A stretch of DNA of 64,000 bases from Vitis vinifera. Its lineage: Eukaryota; Streptophyta; Magnoliopsida; Vitales; Vitaceae. Every line of letters starts with the position of its first letter. The first letter of the stretch is position 1. Under the pieces are notes generated by a model. The model did no database searches, was not told the origin of the DNA, and saw only the letters and a list, made by a program, of their open reading frames with translations. The position numbers and the translations under genes are program-made. The stretch is from contig NC_081810.1 of the NCBI RefSeq assembly GCF_030704535.1, positions 5,923,501 to 5,987,500 of the forward strand, read 5' to 3'. Below, piece by piece: positions 25,041 to 35,088 of this stretch.

Positions 25041-27100
25041 GTATTACTTATTTAATCATTAGTAGATATTTGAATTCATACTTTTAATCCGGTTATTATT
25101 TGTATAGTATTTGGATTAACCTATTTAGTTTGACAAACCCAATCCATCCACACCAATTATGATCGTTGGAAGCGACTTTTTTTTATTAGAATGACATTTC
25201 ATCATCATCGTTGCAATGGTTGACTTGCCCTTTATATAGTAGTTTTCATTGACTTTCTAAGTTAATCATGATCGTGCTTGTAGCTTTTTAGTTAGATTCT
25301 AAATCAGGAAACACGGGTTATGTCAATGCGTCCCGATAATTAGGTGGGGATTTATGCAGGTACCTTTGGTGGATAGTACCTAAGGAATGTCTCTTTTCTT
25401 GATGTAGGGTTGAAATGAGTTGCCTATTTTTTGAATCACCAACCCTAATCCAAATATTTTTATATCTCATATGAAATATTTTTTTATTTTGTTTTTCAAT
25501 GTAGTGAGGAGTGGTTGCATTTAAACCGAACCTCTATCAAATTACTTCTAAAAGGAAAAAAGGTAGCACCTTTGGGCATGATTAAAATATCAAGTATCAG
25601 AACATTTCGACACGATATATGCAAGAGAAATATCGGAAAATATCGGTTCCACGAAATTGTCAATTTATCGTGAGTTTCCCATATTTTCGAGATTTAATAG
25701 CATTTTCTCAATTTATCGTCGATATATCACAATATTTCGGGCTATCAACACATTCAACGCAATAAGCCAACTACTGGGGCAAGTTTACCCCTTGATATAT
25801 AAATTGCACCAAATAAATATAAACTCAAATTCATCATATAAACATATTTTTTTTAAAATGATTTAAATAAAAAATTAATTATAATTATTTTATAATTAAA
25901 TGAAATTTTTTCATCTATTTGAATACTGAAAATATAAAAATTATCGTGATAATTTTATTCATAGTGTTTTTAATATCATTAATATATTAATTAAGTATTA
26001 AAAACTATACATACATCATTATTTATTTTATATCATTTAATACAATTAAATTAAATGAATTATAATTTTAATATTAATATATTTTAAAAATTTTCAAATA
26101 TCACAATATCATTATCGAATAATATTTGATATAATTTAATAATAAATATATACTTATGAAATTCATATTTTTTTTATTAGCACATACAATATTATTATCA
26201 AATATGATAAATTATATTATACGTATATTAATTTATTGAATAAAACAATTTTAAAATATCTACTACATTTCAAATTTTATTTTTAAGTTTTTTTCTTATG
26301 TTTATATATATTTATCAATTTTAGGTTCACCGATATTTTATGTCAAAATATCCGTCGATATATTTTCGATATATCTGTAAAATGAAAGTACCAATATATC
26401 CATAATTACCGATATTTTCATCTTTGCCTTTGAGCGAAATAGATGCGTAAACACATTGTTAATTGTGTACACCTGTTCTCAAAACTTTAACCTAGTAACT
26501 AAAGCAAAGATCATTAGTCAAATTTCTAAAAATGTTAGGAACACTATGATTAAAAATTGTATTAGGTATTCGGTCCAAGTGGTGGCAAAAGGTTGATCTT
26601 CCATGATGAATTTAATCCAAGTGCCATGAACCCGATCTAATTTAGTAGATGAAATAAAATCATTGTATTCATCATATATTTGTATTGTAAGATTAATATA
26701 TTTTTATCATGCTTCTATTTTGACTTTTATGTTCGAGACATTAATACTATAGCTTATACATGTAATGGATTATTATCATTGAAAAGTAAAAGTTAAATGA
26801 TGATAGAAACAAAAGCCCAAAAAAGACATTATTGAAATTATGAAAAACGTGACTCATGAATTTGTGATTTTGTTGACCCGATTAGAAAGTTATGGAAGGA
26901 AAGATGATTTTTCGTTTGAATTTTTTCCCACCTATTAGAAAAATGTTCTTAGTTTGACGAAAGAGTGGAGGTAAAAATTATGTAATGTCTAATATGGAGG
27001 TTGAGATGGTCAGCAGCATAATGGCTTGATTTTACCATACCTGGAAAATTGGAAATGTCAATTATATTTTTGAAATATAATAAGTAAGAATATTATTGAA
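25041..27100. other. AT-rich intergenic DNA with a possible non-autonomous element
   Basis: From about 25600 to 26425 both ends are dense in CGATAT/ATATCG words (AATATCGGAAAATATCGG near 25630; CACCGATATTTTATG near 26329), with a very AT-rich centre. That suggests an imperfect inverted-repeat element, but I cannot fix exact ends or a target duplication. From 26436 a block follows that recurs near 31684. Confidence 0.35.
26436..26645 (+). repeat. intergenic block duplicated upstream of GRAS C (copy 1)
   Basis: This aligns with 31684-31895. Shared words in order include ACACATTGTT, TTAGTCAAATTTCT, AATGTTAGGAA, TTCCATGATGAAT and AAGTGCCATGAA. It marks DNA that was copied along with the GRAS genes. 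A weaker third relative lies near 38262-38400. Confidence 0.65.
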
Positions 27101-27398
27101 GTGGAGCCGGAGGACGAACAAGGCCCAGCATTAGGAGAAGGTAGACCACATACAACGGTGGATAACGGTTTGACCGGAGAAAGGTTGAAGCCACCGTGCC
27201 GACGTCACCCAAGAAATGGAAAGTTTAAAAAAGCTGTCAGAAAAGACCGCAATTTTTTTTTAACCAACGTGGCACTAGGTTACTGGATAGTTAGGCGAGT
27301 AGAGGTGCGGCAGGGGAAGGAGTCTATAGTATTCACTATTCACAGGTCAAAAGATGGGAGTAGAGGTGGCGAGGAGCAGTCACTTGTTGGACGGAAGG

Positions 27399-27507
27399 AC
27401 CGGTTATAGCCGGTGGAGCTTGGCATTGTGGCAGTGCCACGTCCGATGCCTTCCCAGAAGCTTCGAGGATGAGCATCCCCTCTTTCCTATCCTCTCCTTT
27501 ATATGAA
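27399..27507 (+). promoter_or_regulatory. GRAS B promoter: near-palindrome and TATA box
   Basis: ACCGGTTATAGCCGGT recurs at 27399-27414 exactly as before GRAS A. A TATA-like TTTATATGA follows at about 27498-27506. Homology with the GRAS A promoter extends back at least to 27110 (GGTTTGACCGG, CCCAAGAAATGGAAAGTT, CTAGGTTACTGGA). Confidence 0.5.
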
Positions 27508-27919
27508 GTCGATCGTACCGTCCAGTCTGGTCTCAACCCTCCTGTTCAGTTTGTTTTCCCTCTACTCGCCTCTAGGGATTGGGTTCCAAACTCTCTCTTC
27601 TCTCCTTTGCTCTACAAATTCATCTATTTTCAGGGTTCTTGAACTTGAATTTTGCTTCACTTCTCTGTAGCGCCCGTATTGGTAACTTCTTTTCGATACG
27701 AGTATGTCCAAATTTAAATTTTTTTTCCTTTCCATTTTTGTTGTTCTATCAATGATTTTTTTTATTCTTATGTGATTTGGGTTTCTGTAAATTACAGTTG
27801 ATCTCTAAATAGGAACTGAAATCTAAATTAGGGTTGAGAGTTAGTTGTTTAGTGGGAATTGATTTTTTAGGGTTCAGATTTCGGCTTTGGATCCACGTTT
27901 GAGGGGATTTGTTGATGCG

Positions 27920-30214
27920 ATGAATGGTATCGAATTCAATGGTCAAGCCTTTTTGACTGGTTCAGATCAGTATCCGAATTTTGAAAATGGATTCACATTT
28001 GATGCTCACTCGCCTCTAGATCTTAACTTCTTAGATCATCCTTTTCTTCCTCCTGATGTGAACCTGGGTGTGTTTGCTCAATCTTCGAGCTTGAGCCCAG
28101 ATGGAGATTCTTCCGATGACGGTGACTCTTCTGATAGTTTTCTCAAGTACGTAAGCCAGGTGCTTATGGAAGAGAATCTGGAGGATAAAGCCTGTATGTT
28201 CCACGATCCGCTGGCGGTACAAGCTGCTGAGAAGTCGTTTTACGACGTTCTTGGTGGGCAAAATCCTACCTTCCGGAGTGAGCCCCCTGTTCATGTTGAC
28301 CAAGTTGTTGACAGCCCGGATGATAGCGTTTCGGGCAGTAGCAGTGACTATGGTAGTTATAGCAGTCGTATCAATGGTACTAGTAATCTTCAGTGGAGTG
28401 CTGATGCTCACAATTCTGCGAACCATCAGTGGGTTGTTGATCCCGGTGATCGTAACTACAAATCCTCTTTCCTACAAAACCCTCTTCCTGAAAATTATGT
28501 TTTTGGGTCTGCTTTAGGATCAGCTTCGCCGTCTTCTGTCACCTCTTCTGATAGCTTCAGTAACATCGGTAATGGAGTTGTTGACTCTTCACCAAAAACA
28601 GTCTTGGTTCCAAATATTTTTAGTGATAGTGAGTCGATCTTGCAGTTCAAGAGAGGGGTAGAGGAAGCTAGTAAATTCCTTCCTAAGGCTACTAATCTTG
28701 TTATTGATCTGGGGAATGGCACATTGCCTCCACAATCAAAGGTGGAGACTCAAAGGGTGGTTGTGAAGACAGAGAAGGATGAGAGGGAGAATTCGCCTAA
28801 ATGGTTAAGGAGAAGAAAGAATCTTCACAGGGCTGATATCGAATTAGAAGAAGGAAGGAGAAGCAAGCTGTCAGCCGTTGATTTGGAAGAAGACGATGAT
28901 GAGCTATCGGAGATGTTTGATAAGGTGTTGCTATGTTCTGATGATAAAGCAGAGCCTTCTTACTATTGTACTGGTGATGAAGACCTGCATAATGGAATTT
29001 GCAATACCTGGCAGGTGTATGGAAGTGCACACTCTAATGGTGAAAAGACACGCATTAGAAAGCAGTCCAGTGGGAAGGAGGTTGTGGATTTTGGGACTCT
29101 GTTGATTCAGTGTGCACAAGCCGTCTCTGCTGATGATCACCGGACTGCTAATGAACTATTAAAGCAGATTAGGCAGCACTCATCCCCTTTTGGTGATGGT
29201 TATCAGAGGTTAGCTCATTGCTTTGCTGATGGCTTGGAAGCACGCTTGGCAGGCACTGGGACAGAGATTTATACTGTCCTAGCTTCCAAGAAGGTGTCAG
29301 CGGCTGCTATGTTGAAAGCTTATGAACTTTTTCTTGCAGCCTGCCCATTCAAGAAGATCTCTGCTTTCTTTGCAAACCATATGATTTTACGTCTAGCTGA
29401 GAAAGCAACAGTGATTCATGTCATCGATTTTGGTATCCTATATGGTTTTCAATGGCCCATCTTCATTCAACGACTCTCAGCCAGACCTGGAGGGCCTCCC
29501 AAGCTTCGAATTACAGGAATAGAGCTTCCCCAACCGGGCTTCCGGCCAGCAGAAAGAGTTGAGGAGACAGGGCGTCGACTGGCAAAATATTGTGAACGAT
29601 TCAATGTTCCATTTGAGTACAATGCCATAGCACAGAAGTGGGAAACTATCCGAATTGAGGATCTTAAGATTGACAGGAATGAGGCGATTGCTGTGAACTG
29701 TCTCTTCCGGTCTAAAAACTTACTTGATGAGACAATTGTGGTGGACAGCCCAAGGAATGCTGTTTTGGGCTTAATCAGGAAAATCAACCCTCAGATTTTT
29801 GTCCATTCTATTATTAATGGTTCCTACAATGCCCCGTTTTTTGTCACACGGTTCCGGGAAGCACTGTTTCACTTCTCTGCAGTGTTTGACGTTTTGGATA
29901 ATAACGCACCCCGTGAAAATGAGCAGAGGTTGATGTTTGAGAAAGAATTCTGCGGGCGGGAGGTGATGAATGTGATCGCATGTGAAGGATCCCAGAGGGT
30001 CGAGAGGCCGGAGACATACAAGCAGTGGCACGTTCGGACTCTGAAAGCTGGGTTCAGGCAACTCAAGTTAGATCAGCAGCTCGCAAAGAAATTGAAGACC
30101 AAGGTGAAAGTGGGCCATCATAAGGATTTTTTGGTTGATAAAGATGGGGATTGGCTGCTGCAGGGTTGGAAGGGCCGAGTTCTCTATGCTTCCTCCTGCT
30201 GGATTCCCACGTAA
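27920..30214 (+). CDS. GRAS B: scarecrow-like protein, LISCL subfamily, start codon shifted
   Basis: This is a close paralogue of GRAS A, intronless in the coding part. The codon aligned with the ATG of GRAS A is TTG here (27887-27889, within GGCTTTGGATCC), although the downstream frame is open and conserved (DPRLRGFVDAMNGIEFNGQAF). The first in-frame ATG is therefore codon 12, at 27920, which gives 764 residues. The LISCL box (FLKYVSQVLMEENLEDKACM), the basic linker (EDERENSPKWLRRRKN-type) and a full GRAS domain are intact, with VIHVIDFGILYGFQWP and a final SCWIPT. Function should match GRAS A, since the lost residues precede any known motif. An ATG at 27915 opens a two-codon uORF overlapping the proposed start. 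Non-AUG initiation at 27887 is an alternative. Confidence 0.85.
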   Translation: MNGIEFNGQAFLTGSDQYPNFENGFTFDAHSPLDLNFLDHPFLPPDVNLGVFAQSSSLSPDGDSSDDGDSSDSFLKYVSQVLMEENLEDKACMFHDPLAVQAAEKSFYDVLGGQNPTFRSEPPVHVDQVVDSPDDSVSGSSSDYGSYSSRINGTSNLQWSADAHNSANHQWVVDPGDRNYKSSFLQNPLPENYVFGSALGSASPSSVTSSDSFSNIGNGVVDSSPKTVLVPNIFSDSESILQFKRGVEEASKFLPKATNLVIDLGNGTLPPQSKVETQRVVVKTEKDERENSPKWLRRRKNLHRADIELEEGRRSKLSAVDLEEDDDELSEMFDKVLLCSDDKAEPSYYCTGDEDLHNGICNTWQVYGSAHSNGEKTRIRKQSSGKEVVDFGTLLIQCAQAVSADDHRTANELLKQIRQHSSPFGDGYQRLAHCFADGLEARLAGTGTEIYTVLASKKVSAAAMLKAYELFLAACPFKKISAFFANHMILRLAEKATVIHVIDFGILYGFQWPIFIQRLSARPGGPPKLRITGIELPQPGFRPAERVEETGRRLAKYCERFNVPFEYNAIAQKWETIRIEDLKIDRNEAIAVNCLFRSKNLLDETIVVDSPRNAVLGLIRKINPQIFVHSIINGSYNAPFFVTRFREALFHFSAVFDVLDNNAPRENEQRLMFEKEFCGREVMNVIACEGSQRVERPETYKQWHVRTLKAGFRQLKLDQQLAKKLKTKVKVGHHKDFLVDKDGDWLLQGWKGRVLYASSCWIPT

Positions 30215-30335
30215 GAGTCCAGAACTGGACAACCCTGGGGCTCCATTTTCTTGTGCGCGTGCTCTGACTTCTTATCGTCTTTTCAGATGTAAGCTTTGTC
30301 CCATTAGGGTCTTTAATTTAATTTATATTCAGACT
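30215..30335 (+). other. 3' UTR of GRAS B, first part
   Basis: The sequence corresponds loosely to the GRAS A 3' flank. The matching continuation (GAAATTTTGTATGATA) resumes at about 31032, after the LTR element. The element therefore appears to interrupt the 3' UTR or immediate 3' flank. Confidence 0.5.
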
Positions 30336-31022
30336 ATGAATGTGATGTCCCACATCGGATAGGGGAGAATGTTCCTGGCGCTATATATGTAGAGGCTCCT
30401 CTTAACCAAGTAGACGCGTTTTAAAGCCGTGAGGGCCCCCTTGGGCCCAAAGCGGACAATATCTACATGGTTGGGTGCGGGTCGTTACAAATGGTATCAG
30501 AGCCGATCCCCGACCCCGGTGTGGGGGTTTGTTTGGCTTTGTCTGTTTGGCCCCGCAATCCCATGGGACACAACGAGGACGTTGTGTCTGCATGGGGGGG
30601 TGTTTGTGATGTCCCACATCGGATAGGGGAGAATGTTCCTGGCGCTATATATGTAGAGGCTCCTCTTAACCAAGTAGACGCGTTTTAAAGCCGTGAGGGC
30701 CCCCTTGGGCCCAAAGCGGACAATATCTACATGGTTGGGTGCGGGTCGTTACAAATGGTATCAGAGCCGATCCCCGACCCCGGTGTGGGGGTTTGTTTGG
30801 CTTTGTCTGTTTGGCCCCGCAATCCCATGGGACACAACGAGGACGTTGTGTCTGCATGGGGGGGTGTTTGTGATGTCCCACATCGGATAGGGGAGAATGT
30901 TCCTGGCGCTATATATGTAGAGGCTCCTCTTAACCAAGTAGACGCGTTTTAAAGCCGTGAGGGCCCCCTTGGGCCCAAAGCGGACAATATCTACATGGTT
31001 GGGTGCGGGTCGTTACAATGAA
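30336..31022. mobile_element. TRIM-type miniature LTR retrotransposon, three LTRs, with target duplication
   Basis: Three LTRs of 149 bases (30341-30489, 30605-30753, 30869-31017) read identically by eye and have canonical TG...CA ends (TGTGATGTCC ... GTTACA). They are separated by two identical 115-base internal domains, giving a 264-base period. A five-base target duplication, ATGAA, flanks the whole at 30336-30340 and 31018-31022. Each internal domain starts AA then TGGTATCAGAGC (30492-30503 and 30756-30767), the primer-binding site for initiator tRNA-Met. It ends in a G-rich polypurine-like tract (GCATGGGGGGGTGTT). No protein is encoded, so replication must use another element's enzymes. 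LTR-internal-LTR-internal-LTR can arise by unequal recombination between two insertions or LTRs, or by template events. Identity implies youth. Confidence 0.9.
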
Positions 31023-33111
31023 GGTAATTGATTGAAATTTTGTATGATAGCAGTTTGGCCTAATGCATGTGAATTTTTGTACCACAGTATCTTCCTACAG
31101 AATAAATTGAAAATAGCGTAAATACATTTTCTACATTTGAGTTTTTGGAATAATTTTATTTTTAAAATAATTGAAAATTACTTCCAAAGGTCATTTTTTT
31201 GAGCACTTTATTATTATTATTATTATTATTATTCCATATGCATGATTTGCTTATTTTTTTGAAAGTAATGGAAGTGGGATCATTAAAATCAAATATGAAT
31301 ATATTTTTTATTTTGTATTGTTTTTATTCAAATTTTTAGATATCTGGTTTAAAAAGATAATAATTGTTAAAATGATTAAAATTTAAAGGGTGTTTGTTTT
31401 TTTTTGAGGTTTTGCTAAAATTAATTTATTTTCAGAATTTACATTATTTGTTCAACCATTTATCTAATTACGGTCCAAATTTTTTTATGTCTGAGCAGAG
31501 ATATTTGTTGATTTTGAGTTTCAATTGTCTCTACATGAAGGCGGTGTTGCTTGCATTAATACGTAGTCCGATTGTTACAGCATCTTATAATATAGTGAGG
31601 ACATCAGAGATTCGTTTAATAATTGCTTTTAAACAACACCTATTAATCAAAGTGTCATTAAAAGGCCAAAAAACAGCATCTTAGACGAGACAGGTGCATG
31701 AACACATTGTTGATTTCGAACAGGTGTCCACAAAACTTCAAACCAGTGACTGAAGCAGAGACCTTTAGTCAAATTTCTGGAAATGTTAGGAAATATTTAA
31801 TTAAAATGGTACAAGGTATGAGGTAAAAGTGGAAGAAAAAGGTTCATATTCCATGATGAATCCAATCTAAGTGCCATGAATCTAATTAATTATGGAAAAT
31901 CGCTAACATTATTGATACCCCTTTTAACTATTGAAAATTTGAAAGGGCGGTGGTCCACCTTAAATTTTCCTCACCAGCAGCCACAACAACCACCTCAGGA
32001 GGTATTCATTAATCCATGTCTTTCTCTATGTCCCAAAATTCTACACATTCCCTTAATCATTGTTGTAAGATAGTTTTTAAAATATGGTTCATTGTGATCA
32101 ATTATATTTGACCCCTTCTTAACTATACAGATGTATTTCTCATATTTCATGTGATATCCAAAATATCTTATACAAACACAATATCTTTATCTTGTGCTGG
32201 ACAAGGGGATTGAACAAATAAAAGATTATATCGAGATCGAAAACCTAACAATTTACTCTCAATTGTATAAATATTATCTATTCCAAGTCTAATGAAAACG
32301 TAATTTTAAAACACGTTTATATAATTAAAAGGAATTCATACATATATTGTTAATGTCATAAACTTTTTTTTTATTCGAGATGAGATATAATAAATCTATA
32401 ATGCTAATACTAAGTGGTTGATAAAAAAATGTTGATTAATTTTTGTATTCATTAATACACAATGTTCCGTGCGAAAAACTGCTTAATGACAAACCTTTCA
32501 CCATAAATTATTAGTTCGTTCAACCATGCAAATGATTGTTATTAAAAAAATTCAATTGTGAACATAAAAAATTATTATTTAGGGTAAAGGTTATTTGCGG
32601 TGATAGAATATATACATTAATTATATTAAAGAATTAAACGATTAAAATATGACTTACATTATTAGTTTTTCAACCCTTCCGTTCGCAATTTTGACGCAAG
32701 CTAGCCGGCAGGGCGTTATGGTAATTTAAGTAGAGTAGAGTGGCGGCTCCAGGTTAGAGAGTCAATAAAACTTGTCGTCTTGTGGCGGCTATCCGGTAAT
32801 TCACCTGCAATAGCGAAAGAGTGGGATCGTGCGGGTGGATTGTCTACATCAGTACAATGACAACCGCAATGGGGGCGCGTGGAATATTATTCGGTGCATC
32901 CCTAATTCCCTTCGTTGTTCCACTCACGAATTCGTCTTCGGCAGATAGCATTTGTGGACCTATGTCTGAACCCAGAGTTCCCTAGCTTGGAAAGTCTCCC
33001 GAAGTGAATTTCTGACTTTCTTCGACATTTTCTTATTTTCTTCTCAGTTCTCTAAGAAACGAAACAGAGGATTAGAGTTACACGTTCGAAATCAAATTTC
33101 CATCAGCTTTC
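31023..33111. other. rest of GRAS B 3' flank, intergenic DNA and GRAS C leader
   Basis: There is a (TTA)n microsatellite at 31208-31233 and AT-rich DNA. A block at 31684-31895 is a copy of 26436-26645. The composition becomes GC-richer from about 32690, which probably holds the promoter and leader of GRAS C. No further gene is seen. Confidence 0.55.
31684..31895 (+). repeat. intergenic block duplicated upstream of GRAS B (copy 2)
   Basis: This is the partner of 26436-26645; shared words are listed there. It sits about 1.2 kb upstream of GRAS C, and copy 1 sits about 1.3 kb upstream of GRAS B, so the blocks keep similar positions relative to the next gene. Confidence 0.65.
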
Positions 33112-35088
33112 ATGGATTCCATTCCTAGAAAATTTTCAGGCTCCAAGAACGGGCAAAAATTGTACCACGAGTCGGTTTCCATTAATTCAGATCATAATGT
33201 TGTTGAGAGATTCATGGATCCTCCTTTCCTCCCGACCAAATCTCATCCTTACAACTCGGCTACAGTTTCTGGTGCCAGATTGGAGGAGGATTCTGCAGAG
33301 GACTGCGAGTTATCCATTGCAATGCTCAAGTACATGGGCGAGATTCTTATGGAAGACGAATTGGAAGACAAGAACTGCATGTTTCAGGACTGCGTGGCCC
33401 TCCTAGCTGCTGAGAAATCCTTCTATGATGTCCTCGGAAACCGGTCTCCTCCTCAGCCTCCGCCCAATCCTCCTCCATATCACGTCCATCTCCATAGTCC
33501 GGATGATGCTTCTGTGCTGGGTTGCAGCAGTTCCAGTGGTAACAGCAATGCTGCTGCCAACAACTTTGTTGAATTCGAAATGGTTGAGTTAGGCCAGTTA
33601 GAAGCCTCTCGTGTGCCAACGCCTCTTGTAAATCACATACTGCAGCCGAATACATGGATTCCTTTTGAAGAAAATGATGCAGAGGCAGATAGGAGGTCTT
33701 ACTCATCCAATGGGCCGAGGGGAAGGAAAAATCAACACCCAGATGAAGGCGATGATTCCCAAGGCAGATGTAGCAAGCATTCAGCACTCTACACTGAAGA
33801 GCCTGATGAACCATCTGATGAGATGTTTGATAGTGCCTTGCTCCCACGTGATGGTGAAGCAGGCAAGAAGTTGCATCAGAACGAGCAATCAAAAGGGTCG
33901 AATGGCAAAGCAGGTCGTGTTAAGAAGAAGCACAACAAAGGGGAACTGGTGGATTTGAATGCACTCTTAATTCAATGTGCACAAGCCGTGGCAGCCTACA
34001 ATCAGAGAGCTGCAAATGATATACTGAAGCTGATTAGGCAACACTCCTCTCCTTTCGGCAATGGATCTCAAAGATTGGCACATTTCTTCGCAAACAGCCT
34101 TGAGGCACGACTTGCTGGAACAGGATTACAAATGTATACAGCCCTTGCCACCAAGAGGACATCAGTTGCTGATGTGATCAAAGCCTACCAGTTATACGTC
34201 TCAGCCTGCCCTTTCAAAAGGATGTCAAATAGATATGCCAATCGGGTGATTGCAAAGCTAGCCGAGGGTGCAACAAGGCTGCATATTATTGATTTTGGCG
34301 TCCTCTATGGTTTCCAGTGGCCCTGCCTCATCCAGTTCCTCTCTCTGAGACCTGGTGGGCCTCCCAAGCTCCGCATCACTGGGATAGATTTTCCTCAGCC
34401 TGGTTTCCGGCCGGCAGAAAGGGTTGAGGAGACAGGACGCCGCTTAGCCAATTATTGTAAGAGATTCAAGGTCCCATTTGAGTACAAAGCCATAGCGCAA
34501 AGGTGGGAGACTATTAAAGTTGAGGACCTGGAGATTGACAGAGATGGGGTGCTTGTTGTGAATAGCATTTATCGGATGAAGAACCTGCTTGACGAAACAG
34601 TAACAGACAAGTGCCTCAAGGATGCAGTTCTGGAACTGATCAGGAGGATTAATCCAGATATTTTCATCCATGGTGTTTTAAATGGAAACTTCAATACGCC
34701 CTTCTTCTTTACACGGTTCCGGGAGGCACTGTTCCACTTCGATGCGTTGTTTGATATGTTAGATGCTTCAGTGCCACGTGAAGATGAAGGAAGGATGATG
34801 TTTGAGAGAGAGATATATGGAAAAGATATCATGAACATCATAGCATGTGAGGGCTCAGAGAGGATTGAAAGGCCGGACATTTACAAGCAGTGGCAAGCTC
34901 GGAATGAGAGGGCAGGGTTGAGGCAGCTTCCCTTAGAGCAGGAGATACTGATGAAAGTGAGGAATATCGTGAAGATGGATTACCACAAGGATTTTGTGGT
35001 GGAAGTGGATGGCGGGTGGATGCTCCACGGTTGGAAGGGGCGAGTCATCTATGCCATCTCCTGTTGGAAGCCTTGCCACCACCTTTGA
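33112..35088 (+). CDS. GRAS C: scarecrow-like protein, LISCL subfamily, short linker
   Basis: A single exon encodes 658 residues from ATG 33112. The N-terminal region has MDPPFLPTKSHPYN and the LISCL box LKYMGEILMEDELEDKNCMF (about 72-91) followed by AAEKSFYDVLG. The GRAS domain starts near residue 278 (GELVDLNALLIQCAQAVAA) and includes LHIIDFGVLYGFQWP, FFFTRFREALFHF, RIERPD and a SAW end at SCWKPCHHL. Compared with GRAS D, about 40 residues of the linker are missing between LVNHILQ and WIPFEEN, so C has a shorter disordered half. A proline-rich stretch (SPPQPPPNPPPYH) follows the LISCL box. It belongs with D and E rather than with A and B, and is likely a nuclear transcriptional co-regulator. 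Confidence 0.92.
   Translation: MDSIPRKFSGSKNGQKLYHESVSINSDHNVVERFMDPPFLPTKSHPYNSATVSGARLEEDSAEDCELSIAMLKYMGEILMEDELEDKNCMFQDCVALLAAEKSFYDVLGNRSPPQPPPNPPPYHVHLHSPDDASVLGCSSSSGNSNAAANNFVEFEMVELGQLEASRVPTPLVNHILQPNTWIPFEENDAEADRRSYSSNGPRGRKNQHPDEGDDSQGRCSKHSALYTEEPDEPSDEMFDSALLPRDGEAGKKLHQNEQSKGSNGKAGRVKKKHNKGELVDLNALLIQCAQAVAAYNQRAANDILKLIRQHSSPFGNGSQRLAHFFANSLEARLAGTGLQMYTALATKRTSVADVIKAYQLYVSACPFKRMSNRYANRVIAKLAEGATRLHIIDFGVLYGFQWPCLIQFLSLRPGGPPKLRITGIDFPQPGFRPAERVEETGRRLANYCKRFKVPFEYKAIAQRWETIKVEDLEIDRDGVLVVNSIYRMKNLLDETVTDKCLKDAVLELIRRINPDIFIHGVLNGNFNTPFFFTRFREALFHFDALFDMLDASVPREDEGRMMFEREIYGKDIMNIIACEGSERIERPDIYKQWQARNERAGLRQLPLEQEILMKVRNIVKMDYHKDFVVEVDGGWMLHGWKGRVIYAISCWKPCHHL

Noticed and set aside
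27887-27889. GRAS B start taken at the full-length frame as a Met
   Set aside because: The codon is TTG in the sequence. Calling it Met would hide a real difference from GRAS A, so the start was placed at 27920.
30402-30952. Repeated small ORFs of 65-73 codons on both strands
   Set aside because: They recur every 264 bases because they lie in the LTR element. They span LTR, primer site and internal domain and have no protein signature.
30336-31022. Cassandra-type TRIM
   Set aside because: Cassandra LTRs carry 5S rRNA-derived promoter boxes, and I see none in this LTR.
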